Of a stretch of 64,000 bases of DNA, positions 17,235-25,059 are shown piece after piece. The stretch is from G965222335 sp965222335. Lineage in GTDB: Bacteria; Pseudomonadota; Gammaproteobacteria; Pseudomonadales; Halieaceae. The position numbers were made by a program, and so were the translations under genes. Location: the NCBI GenBank assembly GCA_965222335.1, contig OZ244944.1:558001-622000 (forward strand), read 5' to 3'. Each line of letters starts with the position of its first letter. Position 1 is the first letter of the stretch. The notes below the pieces were generated by a model, which worked only from the letters and a program-made list of their open reading frames with translations, was not told the DNA's origin and made no database searches.

Positions 17235-18407
17235 ATGCCCTGGAAAGAGTGTAAACCGATGGATGAACGCCTTAAGTTTGTTGCCCGGCTCCTGGATGGC
17301 GAGAAGATGTCGTCCCTGTGCACTGAGTTCGGTATCTCACGGCCCACTGGCTACAAGATATTCAATCGTTACAAGGAGTTAGGTCCTACTGGGCTTGAAG
17401 ATCGAAGCCGTCGGCCCTATCGCCACGCCAACAAACTGCCCTTCCAGGTTGAGCGAGCCATCCTGGCGATCAAGCGGGAATATCCCTCATGGGGTGCCCC
17501 CAAGATCCGTGAGAAATTGATCAAGGAATACCCGATGATCAATCCACCCGCCAAGAGTACGGTGCATGCCATTCTTGACCGCAACGGCATGGTCAAGCGT
17601 CGTAAGCGCAGGCGGCGGCGATCTCAGGGGACAGTGCTCAACCATGCGGTTACACCCAATCAGCTATGGTGTGCTGATTACAAAGGCGAGTTCCTCCTAG
17701 GCAACAAGAAGTACTGCTACCCACTCACCATCACGGACTACAGGTCCCGGTACCTGCTTGCCTGCGAGGGCCTGGACTCGACCAAGTCGCAACTGGCCTT
17801 CCACGTATTTGAGCAGGCTTTCAAGGACTATGGTCTGCCAGCAGCCATTCGCACCGACAATGGCATTCCGTTCGCCTCGCCGAACGCCCTATTCGGTCTT
17901 AGCCGACTCTCCATATGGTGGCTCAAGCTCGGCATCAACATTGAGCGCATTCAGCCAGGACATCCAGAGCAGAACGGACGGCATGAACGTATGCACCTGA
18001 CGCTGAAGAAGGAGGCTACCAAGCCTGCCTCTTATAACTTCCTGCAGCAGCAGGGCCGGTTTGATGCGTTTCAGGGGGTTTACAACAATGAGCGCCCACA
18101 CCAGGCACTTGGCGGGCAGTACCCTGCTGAAGTATTTACACCTTCAGCTCGCCAATACCGACCCGCGGAAGAGCCGGAGTACCCTTTCCACGACAAGGCG
18201 GTGAAAGTAACCAAGTGTGGTCGAATCTGCATGGGACGCCGGAAAATAAACTTAAGCGTCGTCTTCGGAGGTCAAATCGTAGGCGTGCGCGAAGTCGCTG
18301 ACAAAATCTGGCTGGTCAGCTTTATGGATTATGATCTAGGATTCTTTGATGAGGACTTTGGACGGGTTGAGCCCGCCCAGAATCCGTGGCTACCGGAAAA
18401 AGTGTAA
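17235..18407 (+). CDS. IS481-family DDE transposase
   Basis: A 390-residue transposase. An N-terminal helix-turn-helix (residues 10-60, LCTEFGISRPTGYKIFNRYK) is followed by a very basic stretch KRRKRRRRR at 121-129. The rve-type integrase core has D148 (WCADYKG), D208 (IRTDNG) and E245 (PGHPEQNGRHE), the complete DDE triad. A further domain lies at the C-terminus (KVTKCGRICMGRRKINLS). It cuts and rejoins the element's ends. The start could be ATG 17235 or the in-frame ATG nine codons later (MDERLKFVARLL), which is closer to the family N-terminus. All catalytic residues are present, with no frameshift. Confidence 0.95.
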   Translation: MPWKECKPMDERLKFVARLLDGEKMSSLCTEFGISRPTGYKIFNRYKELGPTGLEDRSRRPYRHANKLPFQVERAILAIKREYPSWGAPKIREKLIKEYPMINPPAKSTVHAILDRNGMVKRRKRRRRRSQGTVLNHAVTPNQLWCADYKGEFLLGNKKYCYPLTITDYRSRYLLACEGLDSTKSQLAFHVFEQAFKDYGLPAAIRTDNGIPFASPNALFGLSRLSIWWLKLGINIERIQPGHPEQNGRHERMHLTLKKEATKPASYNFLQQQGRFDAFQGVYNNERPHQALGGQYPAEVFTPSARQYRPAEEPEYPFHDKAVKVTKCGRICMGRRKINLSVVFGGQIVGVREVADKIWLVSFMDYDLGFFDEDFGRVEPAQNPWLPEKV

Positions 18408-18423
18408 ACCATGTGTCCGGTAT
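18403..18423 (-). repeat. Internal, near-identical copy of the IS right-end repeat
   Basis: Immediately inside the right end, 25 bases from the terminal copy, the same repeat occurs again in the same orientation with one changed base (TGTGTCCGG instead of TGTCTCCGG). It overlaps the stop of the transposase gene. No comparable second copy was found at the left end. Confidence 0.6.
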
Positions 18424-18427
18424 GAGA

Positions 18428-18449
18428 TGTAAACCATGTCTCCGGTATA
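18428..18449 (-). repeat. Right terminal inverted repeat of the IS481-type element
   Basis: The reverse complement is identical over 22 bases to 17185-17206. It ends 14 bases from the CCA end of tRNA-Asp. Confidence 0.85.
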
Positions 18450-18463
18450 CACCTTTTTGTATG

Positions 18464-18540
18464 TGGCGGACCGGACGGGACTCGAACCCGCGACCTCCGG
18501 CGTGACAGGCCGGCATTCTAACCAACTGAACTACCGGTCC
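18464..18540 (-). tRNA. tRNA-Asp (anticodon GTC)
   Basis: Read on the minus strand, the 77-base gene has acceptor arms GGACCGG and CCGGTCC, discriminator G and an encoded CCA. The D-arm is GTTCAGTTGGTTAGAAT, the anticodon loop CTGTCAC gives GTC, and the T-arm has GGGTTCGAGTCCC. All four arms pair. It is the second gene of a leftward two-tRNA operon. The IS element begins 14 bases beyond its CCA end. Confidence 0.97.
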
Positions 18541-18600
18541 CGGTAGCATACATTTTTCGGTGCTTACATCCCGGCCTGATCACGCTATTCAGAGATAACG

Positions 18601-18676
18601 TGGTGGGTGGTGACGGGATCGAACCGCCGACCCTCTGCTTGTAAGGCAGATGCTCTCCCAGCTGAGCTAACCACCC
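18601..18676 (-). tRNA. tRNA-Val (anticodon TAC)
   Basis: Read on the minus strand, the 76-base gene has acceptor arms GGGTGGT and ACCACCC, discriminator A and an encoded CCA. The D-arm is AGCTCAGCTGGGAGAGC, the anticodon loop CTTACAA gives TAC, and the T-arm contains GGTTCGATCCC. It is the first gene of the pair, with tRNA-Asp 60 bases downstream. Confidence 0.97.
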
Positions 18677-18693
18677 CCTGACCGAGACCGCGC

Positions 18694-18721
18694 ATTATAG
18701 AGAGAAAAATGCACCTGTCAA
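18694..18721 (-). promoter_or_regulatory. Consensus sigma-70 promoter of the tRNA-Val/tRNA-Asp operon
   Basis: On the minus strand a perfect TTGACA (18716-18721) and a perfect TATAAT (18694-18699) are separated by 16 bases. Transcription would start near 18687, about ten bases before the mature 5' end of tRNA-Val. The GC-rich stretch after the -10 (GCGCGG) is the kind of discriminator found at stringently controlled stable-RNA promoters. Confidence 0.8.
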
Positions 18722-18826
18722 ACGTTCCCCGGGAAGTTTTTAATAATTTTTGCCACGCGTTAAAAGCGCCTGTTTTTAGTAGTAAAATCACGTTTCTGGC
18801 GATGCCGCAAAGGCCCGGTGAAGGCA

Positions 18827-19183
18827 ATGGAAATTTACAAGGAGTTTCACTTTGAGGCGGCTCACCGCCTGCCCAATGTGCCCGAAGGTCACAAGTGCGC
18901 ACGCCTGCACGGTCACTCTTTCCATGTGCGTCTGAGCGTCACCGGCGAGGCACCCGAGCCCGCTGGATGGGTCATGGATTTCGGTGATCTCAAGGCCAGA
19001 TTCCAGCCTCTGCTGGCCCAATTGGACCATTACTATCTGAATGACATTCCGGGCCTCGAAAATCCAACCAGCGAAAACCTGGCCCGTTGGATCTGGGGGC
19101 GCCTGAAGCCGGAACTGCCCGCACTCAGCGCGGTGGAAATTCGCGAAACCTGCACCTCGGGTTGCATCTACCGCGGCGACTGA
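18827..19183 (+). CDS. queD: 6-carboxy-5,6,7,8-tetrahydropterin synthase (queuosine pathway)
   Basis: A 118-residue enzyme converting dihydroneopterin triphosphate to carboxytetrahydropterin for queuosine synthesis. The zinc ligands H13 (FEAAHRLP), H28 and H30 (RLHGHSF) and the catalytic C24 ([10 protein letters not shown]) are visible. A C-terminal glutamate follows in [11 protein letters not shown]. The length is normal for QueD. The ATG at 18827 is preferred; a GTG three codons upstream (18818) is also possible. It stands alone, with no other queuosine gene in the window. It shares its substrate with FolE's product, encoded here at 57861-58544. Confidence 0.93.
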   Translation: MEIYKEFHFEAAHRLPNVPEGHKCARLHGHSFHVRLSVTGEAPEPAGWVMDFGDLKARFQPLLAQLDHYYLNDIPGLENPTSENLARWIWGRLKPELPALSAVEIRETCTSGCIYRGD

Positions 19184-19631
19184 AGCGAGGCCGCACCGAT
19201 CCGTTACAGCGCGGTAACGCGATTGAAATCGATTGACAGATCAAAAACCCCGTAAAAAATGTGGCAAAAAGTGATCTGCTTTGCGGTGTTACGTTGCATC
19301 CGCTACCCGGTGTTTCCAAATTGAGGCAAAGGTTACGTTCCGTAGCACCAGAAAAAATGTTATGCACACTGAAATGGTGTCATGAAAGTATCACGAACTT
19401 AGCTTTTCCTTTACAGGCGACACTTCATGAATATATCTTAACTTATTGTTTTATATATATTTATTGTTATTGGTTGAATTTTAAGCAATCTGTCACAATC
19501 CCGGTAGTTAGGGGGCTGGTCGGCCGGTTAAACAAATTACTCACCGACTTATCCACAGTTTCTGTGGAAAACCGACTTGCGTATCGAAGGGGTTACACCT
19601 GCGGTTGTAGCTGCAATCAAGGAAGCAAATC
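19184..19631. other. AT-rich gap of 448 bases between queD and the LysE-type gene
   Basis: No gene is recognised. The middle (about 19370-19490) is strikingly AT-rich for this genome (tatatatatttattg). Near the right end is a palindrome containing a DnaA-box-like TTATCCACA, described separately. A 149-codon plus-strand frame runs from here into the LysE gene in another frame and is not credible. Confidence 0.5.
19549..19568. repeat. Palindrome with DnaA-box-like sequence upstream of the LysE-type gene
   Basis: TTATCCACA at 19549-19557 matches the DnaA-box consensus. It also forms the left half of a perfect 7-bp inverted repeat TCCACAG-TTT-CTGTGGA (19552-19568). CCGACTT occurs on both sides as a direct repeat. 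A single box does not make an origin; it may be an operator or a chance match. Confidence 0.4.
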
Positions 19632-20267
19632 ATGGATCTCGCCGGCTGGCTATCCCTGTTCATCGTCTGCCTCCTGGGCGCCATGTCCCCGGGGCCGAGC
19701 CTCGCGGTGATCGTGGAGCAGACCCTCGCCCGGGGCCGCCGGGCCGGGCTGCTGACCGCGGTGGCACACGGGGTGGGGGTCGCCTGTTACGCCCTGCTCA
19801 CGATAGCCGGACTGGCCGTGGTGATCGCCCGCTCCCCCGGGCTGTTCAGCGGCCTGCAGGTCGCGGGGGCCGGCTACCTGATCTATCTCGGCCTGGGCGC
19901 ACTACGCACCGCCGCCCGGGACAGCGACGGTGTCATCACCGGGGGCGCCGGAATCACGCACTCACCTGTGGTCAGCGGCTTTCTGGTCGCCCTGCTCAAC
20001 CCCAAGCTGGCCCTGTTCATGCTCTCCCTGTTCAGCCAGTTTCTCTCGACCGATGCCTCTCCCGCCACCAGCGCCGGCATGGTCGCGGTCGCAGGTATGA
20101 CCGACGCCGTGTGGTATTGCCTGGCCGCGACCCTGGTGTCCCACCCCCGGGTCCTGACGCGGCTGCGCGCGCGAGGGCTGTGGATTCAGCGGATGTTCGG
20201 CGGACTGTTGTGCCTGCTGGGCCTGACGGTGCTGGCACGCGTGGCCTGGTCCGGGCTGGGGGGCTAG
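19632..20267 (+). CDS. LysE/RhtB-family amino-acid exporter
   Basis: A 211-residue inner-membrane protein with about six hydrophobic segments and the family signature near the N-terminus: FIVCLLGAMSPGPSLAVIVEQ followed by GRRAGLLTAVAHGVGV, plus the helix-4 segment GFLVALLNPKLALFMLSLF. LysE/RhtB proteins export amino acids or related small molecules by proton exchange; the substrate here is unknown. AGGAAG lies about six bases before the ATG. The gene stands alone and converges on the DUF3301 gene. Confidence 0.9.
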   Translation: MDLAGWLSLFIVCLLGAMSPGPSLAVIVEQTLARGRRAGLLTAVAHGVGVACYALLTIAGLAVVIARSPGLFSGLQVAGAGYLIYLGLGALRTAARDSDGVITGGAGITHSPVVSGFLVALLNPKLALFMLSLFSQFLSTDASPATSAGMVAVAGMTDAVWYCLAATLVSHPRVLTRLRARGLWIQRMFGGLLCLLGLTVLARVAWSGLGG

Positions 20268-20299
20268 CAGGCCACCCTGTGCGGGTCTTCCTCCCGGGC

Positions 20300-20626
20300 T
20301 CAGTGCAGGGTGCGGTCCGGCTCACTCACCACCACCGCCTGCAGCTGCTTGCCGAGCATGATCACGAAGCCCTGCTCCCGCTGCAGACCGTCGAAGCTGT
20401 AGTCGAAGCGGTACTGCCGCCAGATACGCCAGCGACCGGTGTTATCCCGGCTCAGTGACAGCCGATGAATGTGCACCGACTGGTCCAGGAGCTGGAAGTC
20501 GTCGCGGCTGCCCGCCGCCTGCACCGCCTTCACCGCCAGCTCCCGCACGCGGATTGCGTCCAGGAAGTACAGGCAGAGAGCGCCGAACAGGAAGACGACG
20601 AGTATTTCACCGAGGCTGAAATGCAT
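20300..20626 (-). CDS. DUF3301 family membrane-anchored protein
   Basis: About 108 residues: an N-terminal transmembrane helix (GEILVVFLFGALCLYFLDAI), then RVRELAVKAVQAAGSRDDFQLLDQSVHIHRL and YRFDYSFDGLQREQGFVIMLG, the pattern of DUF3301. The bulk is probably cytoplasmic. The function of the family is unknown. The start is set at ATG 20626 from family similarity; the frame is open 15 codons further to 20671, and no clear ribosome site favours either. It is divergent from the TetR gene across about 145 bases. Confidence 0.75.
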   Translation of the reverse strand: MHFSLGEILVVFLFGALCLYFLDAIRVRELAVKAVQAAGSRDDFQLLDQSVHIHRLSLSRDNTGRWRIWRQYRFDYSFDGLQREQGFVIMLGKQLQAVVVSEPDRTLH

Positions 20627-20770
20627 GACAAAGGAGGCCCTGGACGGCGATCGGGTACGGCGGGCAAGCATACCGGCGGAAAGCGGCCCGCGCCAGCGAC
20701 CCGGCGGTTTTACAAGTTGACTGGCCGAGTGTATTGTCGCGGCTCACCACAGGAAAGCCCCCTCGCCACC

Positions 20771-21391
20771 ATGGAAGCAGCCATCAACGACCGCCAGCGC
20801 CAGCGCAGCGCCACCCGGGAAAGGATCCTCGGAGCCGCCGTGACCTGCTTCGCCAGCGCCGGCTTCGACGCGACCTCCCTGGCCCAGGTCGCAAGCGCAG
20901 CGGGGGTCAAGAAGGCGCTGGTGCAATACCATTACACCACCAAGGAACAGCTCTGGCAGGCGGCTGCCACCCACCTGTGGCAACAGCGCAATGAGCGCCT
21001 GGCCGCTTTTATGGAAGTGCGTGCCGGCGCCGCCGTTGCGGAACTGATGCGCCCGGCCTTCACCGCACTGGTTGAGTTCACCCGCGAGCACCCCCAGTGG
21101 CTGTGGTTCATGTTCCACGAGGCCCAGGGCGACAGTCCCCGCCGCGCCTGGCTGATCCGCCACTTTCTGCAGGACGACTACGAGCTCGGAGAGCGCTTCG
21201 TGCGGCGCTGCCAGGAGGAGGGCCTGATTCGCCCGGCACCGCCGCTGCAGCTGCTGCACCTGATTTCCGGAGCCCTCACCTATAATCTGCTGGTTGCTCC
21301 CCAGACCCTGGAGGCCACGGGCAAGGACCTGGCCAGCCGGGACTCCATCACGGAGCAGGTCGACCTGCTGCTGGCAATGATTTCAGCCTAG
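20771..21391 (+). CDS. TetR-family transcriptional regulator
   Basis: A 206-residue repressor-type protein. The N-terminal helix-turn-helix is clear: RERILGAAVTCFASAGFDAT at about 13-32, then LAQVASAAGVKKALVQYHYTTKEQLW. The C-terminal ligand domain is helical. A far longer open frame exists upstream, but the family N-terminus fixes the start at ATG 20771. The target and ligand are unknown. The stop overlaps the convergent hydrolase gene by 4 bases. The divergent DUF3301 gene may be a target by position, but nothing in sequence proves it. Confidence 0.92.
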   Translation: MEAAINDRQRQRSATRERILGAAVTCFASAGFDATSLAQVASAAGVKKALVQYHYTTKEQLWQAAATHLWQQRNERLAAFMEVRAGAAVAELMRPAFTALVEFTREHPQWLWFMFHEAQGDSPRRAWLIRHFLQDDYELGERFVRRCQEEGLIRPAPPLQLLHLISGALTYNLLVAPQTLEATGKDLASRDSITEQVDLLLAMISA

Positions 21392-22155
21392 CAGCCTGCT
21401 CCCAGGAAACGCCGGACCTGGGCGTTGAACAGGCGCGGCTGTTCCGCGTGCAGCCAGTGACCGCAGCCCTGCAGCACCCGCAGCTGCGCCGCCGGAAACA
21501 GGGCCTCTATCGCCGCCCGGTGCCCGGGCTGGATGTAATCCGAAAGCTCGCCCTTGATAAACAATACCGGCCCCGGGTAAGGCGCCGGCGCAGACAGCGC
21601 CTCGCGCACCGCATCGTAGTCGCGCTTGAGCCCCTCCAGGTTAAAACGCCAGCGGTAGGCACCGTCATCGTCGCGATACAGGCTGGTGGCAAGGAACTGG
21701 CGCACGCCCTGCTCCTCGAGATACTGCGTCATGATGCGATCCGCCTCGCTCCGGGAGCCCGGCGCAGCGGCCGCAACCGCTTCCAGTGCGGCGAACACCT
21801 CGTCATGGTGGGACGGGTAGGCAACCGGGGCGATATCGGCAACCACCAGGCGCGACACCAGCGCCGGCGAATCCAGCGCCAGGCGCATCGCCACCTTGCC
21901 ACCCAGGGAGTGCCCCACCAGTGCCGCCTGCACGAGGCCCGCATCCAGCATCCACTGGCGCACGGCTGCCGCCAGGGTCTCCAGGTTCATCGGATCTATC
22001 CAGGCGGAGCGGCCGTGGTTCGGCAGATCCAGGCTGTGCACCCGGAAGTCCTCCCGCAGTGCGCGCGCCAGTTTACCCAGGTTGCCTCCGGCCCCGAAAA
22101 GCCCGTGCAGGAGCACCACGTCATCACCCGCCCCTTCGGCGCTGGCATGAATCAT
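21388..22155 (-). CDS. Alpha/beta hydrolase, YbfF-like esterase
   Basis: A 255-residue alpha/beta hydrolase. Oxyanion segment VLLHGLFGAGGNL (14-26), DLPNHGRS, nucleophile Ser in VGHSLGGKVAM (about residue 93), an acidic residue in IKGELSDY and catalytic His in GCGHWLHAEQP near the end. The whole layout is that of YbfF-type acyl-CoA/short-chain esterases. No signal peptide, so it is cytoplasmic. It diverges from the lipoprotein gene at 22275. Family assignment is firm, substrate unknown. Confidence 0.9.
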   Translation of the reverse strand: MIHASAEGAGDDVVLLHGLFGAGGNLGKLARALREDFRVHSLDLPNHGRSAWIDPMNLETLAAAVRQWMLDAGLVQAALVGHSLGGKVAMRLALDSPALVSRLVVADIAPVAYPSHHDEVFAALEAVAAAAPGSRSEADRIMTQYLEEQGVRQFLATSLYRDDDGAYRWRFNLEGLKRDYDAVREALSAPAPYPGPVLFIKGELSDYIQPGHRAAIEALFPAAQLRVLQGCGHWLHAEQPRLFNAQVRRFLGAGC

Positions 22156-22274
22156 GAACCCGACCTGCCGTGTCGAGGCCTGCCGGGGGGCTGGCTCGAT
22201 CGAGCCCGCTTCGCGCTGTGTCGCCGCAGAGATTTTGCTACCATGCGGGCCACTATAACGGATCAGGAGTCCGC

Positions 22275-23066
22275 ATGCGCTTGTTCGACCGTACCATCCG
22301 CCGGGGATTAGTTCTCGTCACGGCCTCGCTACTGTGGGCCTGCAGCACCGGCCCGACCTACAACCCCACCACCTTTGCCTATGAACTGGACGAGTCGCTC
22401 CTGGCTGCGACCGATATCAAGACCGTGATCATTCCCCACGTGAATCTGGGGCCGCCGTCACGCAATTACCTCGAGGATGCGGAACCGCGGATTGATGGCC
22501 AGGTGAGCAGCTACCTCAAGAAACACGGATACAAGGTGCTGCCGCAGCGGGAATTCCGCCAGCACTACAACACCGCGGTGCGCGCCTTTGGCGACCCGGT
22601 AGACCCCACCACCGGGCGCGTCAACATGAAGAGCTTCGTCCAGATCATGCAGAGCGTGCGAGACCAGCTGCGCCAGACGACTGACGTCGATGCTTTCGTG
22701 TTCACCGACGTCGTGGAGTTCGAGGTCGCCTTCAATGGCGGTCTGAAGCACCTCGCGCGCTGGGACGGCGTCACCCGGCGGCCCTCGCTGCAGGGCCCCG
22801 GCCAGGGTGTATCCACGGCCTTCGACTGGAACATGCTGGCGGCGGTGGCCTCACTGCAGGTGAGCATCTACGACATGGAGCTGAAGCGGGTATTCGCGAG
22901 CCGCGGCGGGCTGGATGCCACCGATGCCATCGATACCCGTTCTTCTGACGGCCGCTACGTGCGCCGTCGCAATATCCTGGAGAATGAGGACTATATTCTC
23001 GAGGGCATCAAGCTCGCCTTCCACCCCTTCATCGAGATGAAGGGGTGGCCGGGCACCCCCGACTGA
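22275..23066 (+). CDS. Outer-membrane lipoprotein of unknown function
   Basis: A 263-residue protein with a lipoprotein signal: basic MRLFDRTIRRG, hydrophobic core, lipobox LLWAC with the lipidated Cys at about residue 22. The mature part begins STGPTYNPTTFAYELDESLL and contains ATDIKTVIIPHVNLGPPSRN and TDVDAFVFTDVVEFEVAF, which resembles uncharacterised lipoproteins with a TolB/GNA1162-like alpha/beta domain. No catalytic motif is seen. AGGAG six bases before ATG 22275 decides the start. It converges on the HupE gene. Confidence 0.75.
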   Translation: MRLFDRTIRRGLVLVTASLLWACSTGPTYNPTTFAYELDESLLAATDIKTVIIPHVNLGPPSRNYLEDAEPRIDGQVSSYLKKHGYKVLPQREFRQHYNTAVRAFGDPVDPTTGRVNMKSFVQIMQSVRDQLRQTTDVDAFVFTDVVEFEVAFNGGLKHLARWDGVTRRPSLQGPGQGVSTAFDWNMLAAVASLQVSIYDMELKRVFASRGGLDATDAIDTRSSDGRYVRRRNILENEDYILEGIKLAFHPFIEMKGWPGTPD

Positions 23067-23090
23067 TCGGGCGAACCGGCGGGCGCGCCC

Positions 23091-24089
23091 TCAGGCCAAA
23101 ACCTCGAGGCCGCGCTCGATACACCAGAAGGCTGACAGGGTGCCCAGCACATAGATGGGCACGGGCAACAGGCGCTCCTGCCAGCCGGCGACCGTCGAAC
23201 GCAGCGCCAACCAGACCACCCACACCAGGGCGATAAAGCTGATCTGGCCCAGTTCTATACCGACATTGAAAAACAACAGGGCCAGCGGCACGTTGTCCTG
23301 GGGCAGGCCGGTGGCGGCCAGGGCGCCGGCGAAGCCCATGCCGTGGAGCAGGCCAAAGCCCCCCGCCAGCCACCAGGGGTAGCGCTTCAGGGTACCGCCT
23401 GTGCGCGTGAGCTCCACCGCGAGCACGAAGATACTGAGGGCAATGGTGAACTCCACCAGGGCCACGGGATAATCAATATGCCCCAGAGTAACCAGGGACA
23501 GGGTGACGCTGTGGCCCACGGTGAACGCGGTAATAGTCCACAGCAGGCGCGTGCCACCCCCGACCAGCAGCAGCAGGCCGAACACGAACAGGAGGTGGTC
23601 CACGCCCCCCCAGATGTGCTCGACGCCAAGCCGGGTATAGTCGGTCATGACCTCGCCGGCGCCCGGCTCCTGCGGCAGGGTAAAGGCGGGCGCCTCGGCG
23701 CTCAGTACCTGCTGGTAACTGCGTCCGTCATTCAGCTCGACCATCAGCATCGCGGTTGCCTGGTTGGGACCCAGCCCCTCGACGCTCAGGGTCTGGCCTA
23801 CCAGCCCCGCCTCGCCCAGGGCGTCGCAGCGGAGCAGGAACTGGGTCACGCGCCCGGTACCCTCCACCTGTGGCGGGCTGGACCGTACGACCTCGCAGGC
23901 CTCGGGCCAGCGCGGCTGCATCGGCACCGGGCTGGTGGCCTGCACCGGGGTCTTCCACACCAGGTTGTACTGCCCATCCGCGACTTCCGTCACCTGCAGC
24001 AGCGAGGGGGCGAAGCGATGCGCCTGGGCAGGTATGGCCGCAGCGAGCAGCAGACCGACCAGGGCGAGCCAGCGAATAGCGTTGCTCAT
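23091..24089 (-). CDS. HupE/UreJ-family membrane protein
   Basis: A 332-residue protein with a signal peptide (cleavage near PAQA/HRF), a periplasmic domain to about residue 150, and then six or seven hydrophobic helices with the HupE/UreJ signature GVEHIWGGVDHLLFVFGLLLL, FTVGHSVTLSL and GFGLLHGMGFAGAL. The conserved histidines suggest metal (possibly nickel or cobalt) transport, as proposed for HupE, but the long-domain branch is uncharacterised. Its ATG overlaps the stop of the upstream PPIase gene by 4 bases, so the two are translationally coupled and probably act together. Confidence 0.88.
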   Translation of the reverse strand: MSNAIRWLALVGLLLAAAIPAQAHRFAPSLLQVTEVADGQYNLVWKTPVQATSPVPMQPRWPEACEVVRSSPPQVEGTGRVTQFLLRCDALGEAGLVGQTLSVEGLGPNQATAMLMVELNDGRSYQQVLSAEAPAFTLPQEPGAGEVMTDYTRLGVEHIWGGVDHLLFVFGLLLLVGGGTRLLWTITAFTVGHSVTLSLVTLGHIDYPVALVEFTIALSIFVLAVELTRTGGTLKRYPWWLAGGFGLLHGMGFAGALAATGLPQDNVPLALLFFNVGIELGQISFIALVWVVWLALRSTVAGWQERLLPVPIYVLGTLSAFWCIERGLEVLA

Positions 24090-25018
24090 AGGCGCACCTC
24101 GTAGTCTTCACGCATTTCCCGGATCGCGGCTGCCAGCGCGGCATCGCGTTTCTCCCGCTGCAGGTCACGCAGAAGCTGATCCCGCACCTCCTCCAGTGTG
24201 GCTTCGCGCGCCGGCTCCACGGACTCCACCCACACATAGTGCAGGCCATAGGCAGAGCGCAGTGGCCCGAGCCACTGCTGCGGCCGGGGATCCTGCTCTG
24301 TCAGTTCCATCGCAAAGGCCGCGCCAAAGTGGCGTGCCAGCTGCTGGGGTGACTGGGCGCGAAAGACGTAGCCGGGCAGGAAGGGCGAACTCAGTTCCCG
24401 GGCCTCGGACGCAGACAGGTTCTCTGCCTGGATGCGCTCGATTACCGCTGGCACCTCTGCCTCCCGTTCGCGGTTGAAATACAGGTGCTCTATCGAATAG
24501 CGCGGTGGCCGACGCAAAGCTTCCCGACGCTGCACAAACTCGGCCTGGATTTCGGCTTCCGCCACCGGCTCCGGCGGATTAAAGGCCAACAGGAGCTGTT
24601 CCATGACCTGGACCAGGCGCCGTTTGACCACCTCGTCGCCCAGGTGCAGGCGCATCGCCAGCGCCTGCTGGTAAATCTCTTCCTCGCTCTTGCCCTCTGC
24701 CAGCTGCAGGAAGTACATATTGCGCAGGAGCCGCTGGTAGACGACCTGGTCCTGCAGGTGCAGATCCATGGCCAGCGCGCGCTGGAACAGCATGTCCCGG
24801 TCCAGTTCCGCGGCCTTCATCTGCTGCAGCTGCGCTGCGCTGGGCGATGAGCCGGTAGCCGCCACCCACTGGCTGCGCAGGGTTTCAACGCGCGCCTCCG
24901 CCAGCGGCCCCAGCACTGGTTTGGGTTCCGGGAAGACCGCCCGCTGCAGCGCGAACAGGGCGACGCCGAGCAGCAGAAAATGCAGCCACGGCCGTTTCAG
25001 CCACGCAACAAAACTCAC
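24086..25018 (-). CDS. Membrane-anchored parvulin-type peptidyl-prolyl isomerase
   Basis: A 310-residue protein with one N-terminal transmembrane helix (WLHFLLLGVALFALQ) and a periplasmic part. Helical segments with repeated RALAMDLHLQDQVV / QALAMRLHLGDEVV units precede a degenerate PpiC-like domain (YSIEHLYFN ... PFLPGYVFRAQSPQQLARHFG ... GLHYVWVESVEPAR). Parvulin domains catalyse proline isomerisation or act as chaperones for exported proteins. It is directly coupled to the HupE gene, suggesting it helps fold or mature that protein or its substrate. Isomerase activity cannot be confirmed by eye. Confidence 0.82.
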   Translation of the reverse strand: MSFVAWLKRPWLHFLLLGVALFALQRAVFPEPKPVLGPLAEARVETLRSQWVAATGSSPSAAQLQQMKAAELDRDMLFQRALAMDLHLQDQVVYQRLLRNMYFLQLAEGKSEEEIYQQALAMRLHLGDEVVKRRLVQVMEQLLLAFNPPEPVAEAEIQAEFVQRREALRRPPRYSIEHLYFNREREAEVPAVIERIQAENLSASEARELSSPFLPGYVFRAQSPQQLARHFGAAFAMELTEQDPRPQQWLGPLRSAYGLHYVWVESVEPAREATLEEVRDQLLRDLQREKRDAALAAAIREMREDYEVRL

Positions 25019-25059
25019 AGTGGGCTCTCCATCAACAGGCGGGGATCGCGACGCGGGGC

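Larger units (their letters stand above)
17185..18449 (+). mobile_element. IS481-family insertion sequence, about 1265 bp, apparently complete
   Basis: The element contains one transposase gene and is bounded by identical 22-base inverted repeats at 17185-17206 and 18428-18449. The ends begin TATACCGGAGA on each inward strand. Four bases, TATA, at each edge could be either the end of the repeat or a target duplication, since TATA is its own complement. It lies between the tRNA-Asp gene and the terminator at 17126-17157. No disruption of the transposase frame is seen, so it may be active. Confidence 0.85.

Noticed and set aside
19549..19557. Possible replication origin (DnaA box)
   Set aside because: Only one box is present, with no dnaA, gidA or other origin genes around.
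19261..19710. 149-codon plus-strand frame in the AT-rich gap
   Set aside because: It crosses the LysE start in another frame and has no family pattern.
24086..25018. Trigger factor or SurA instead of a small parvulin
   Set aside because: The protein has a single degenerate PpiC-like region and an anchor, and is far too short for either.
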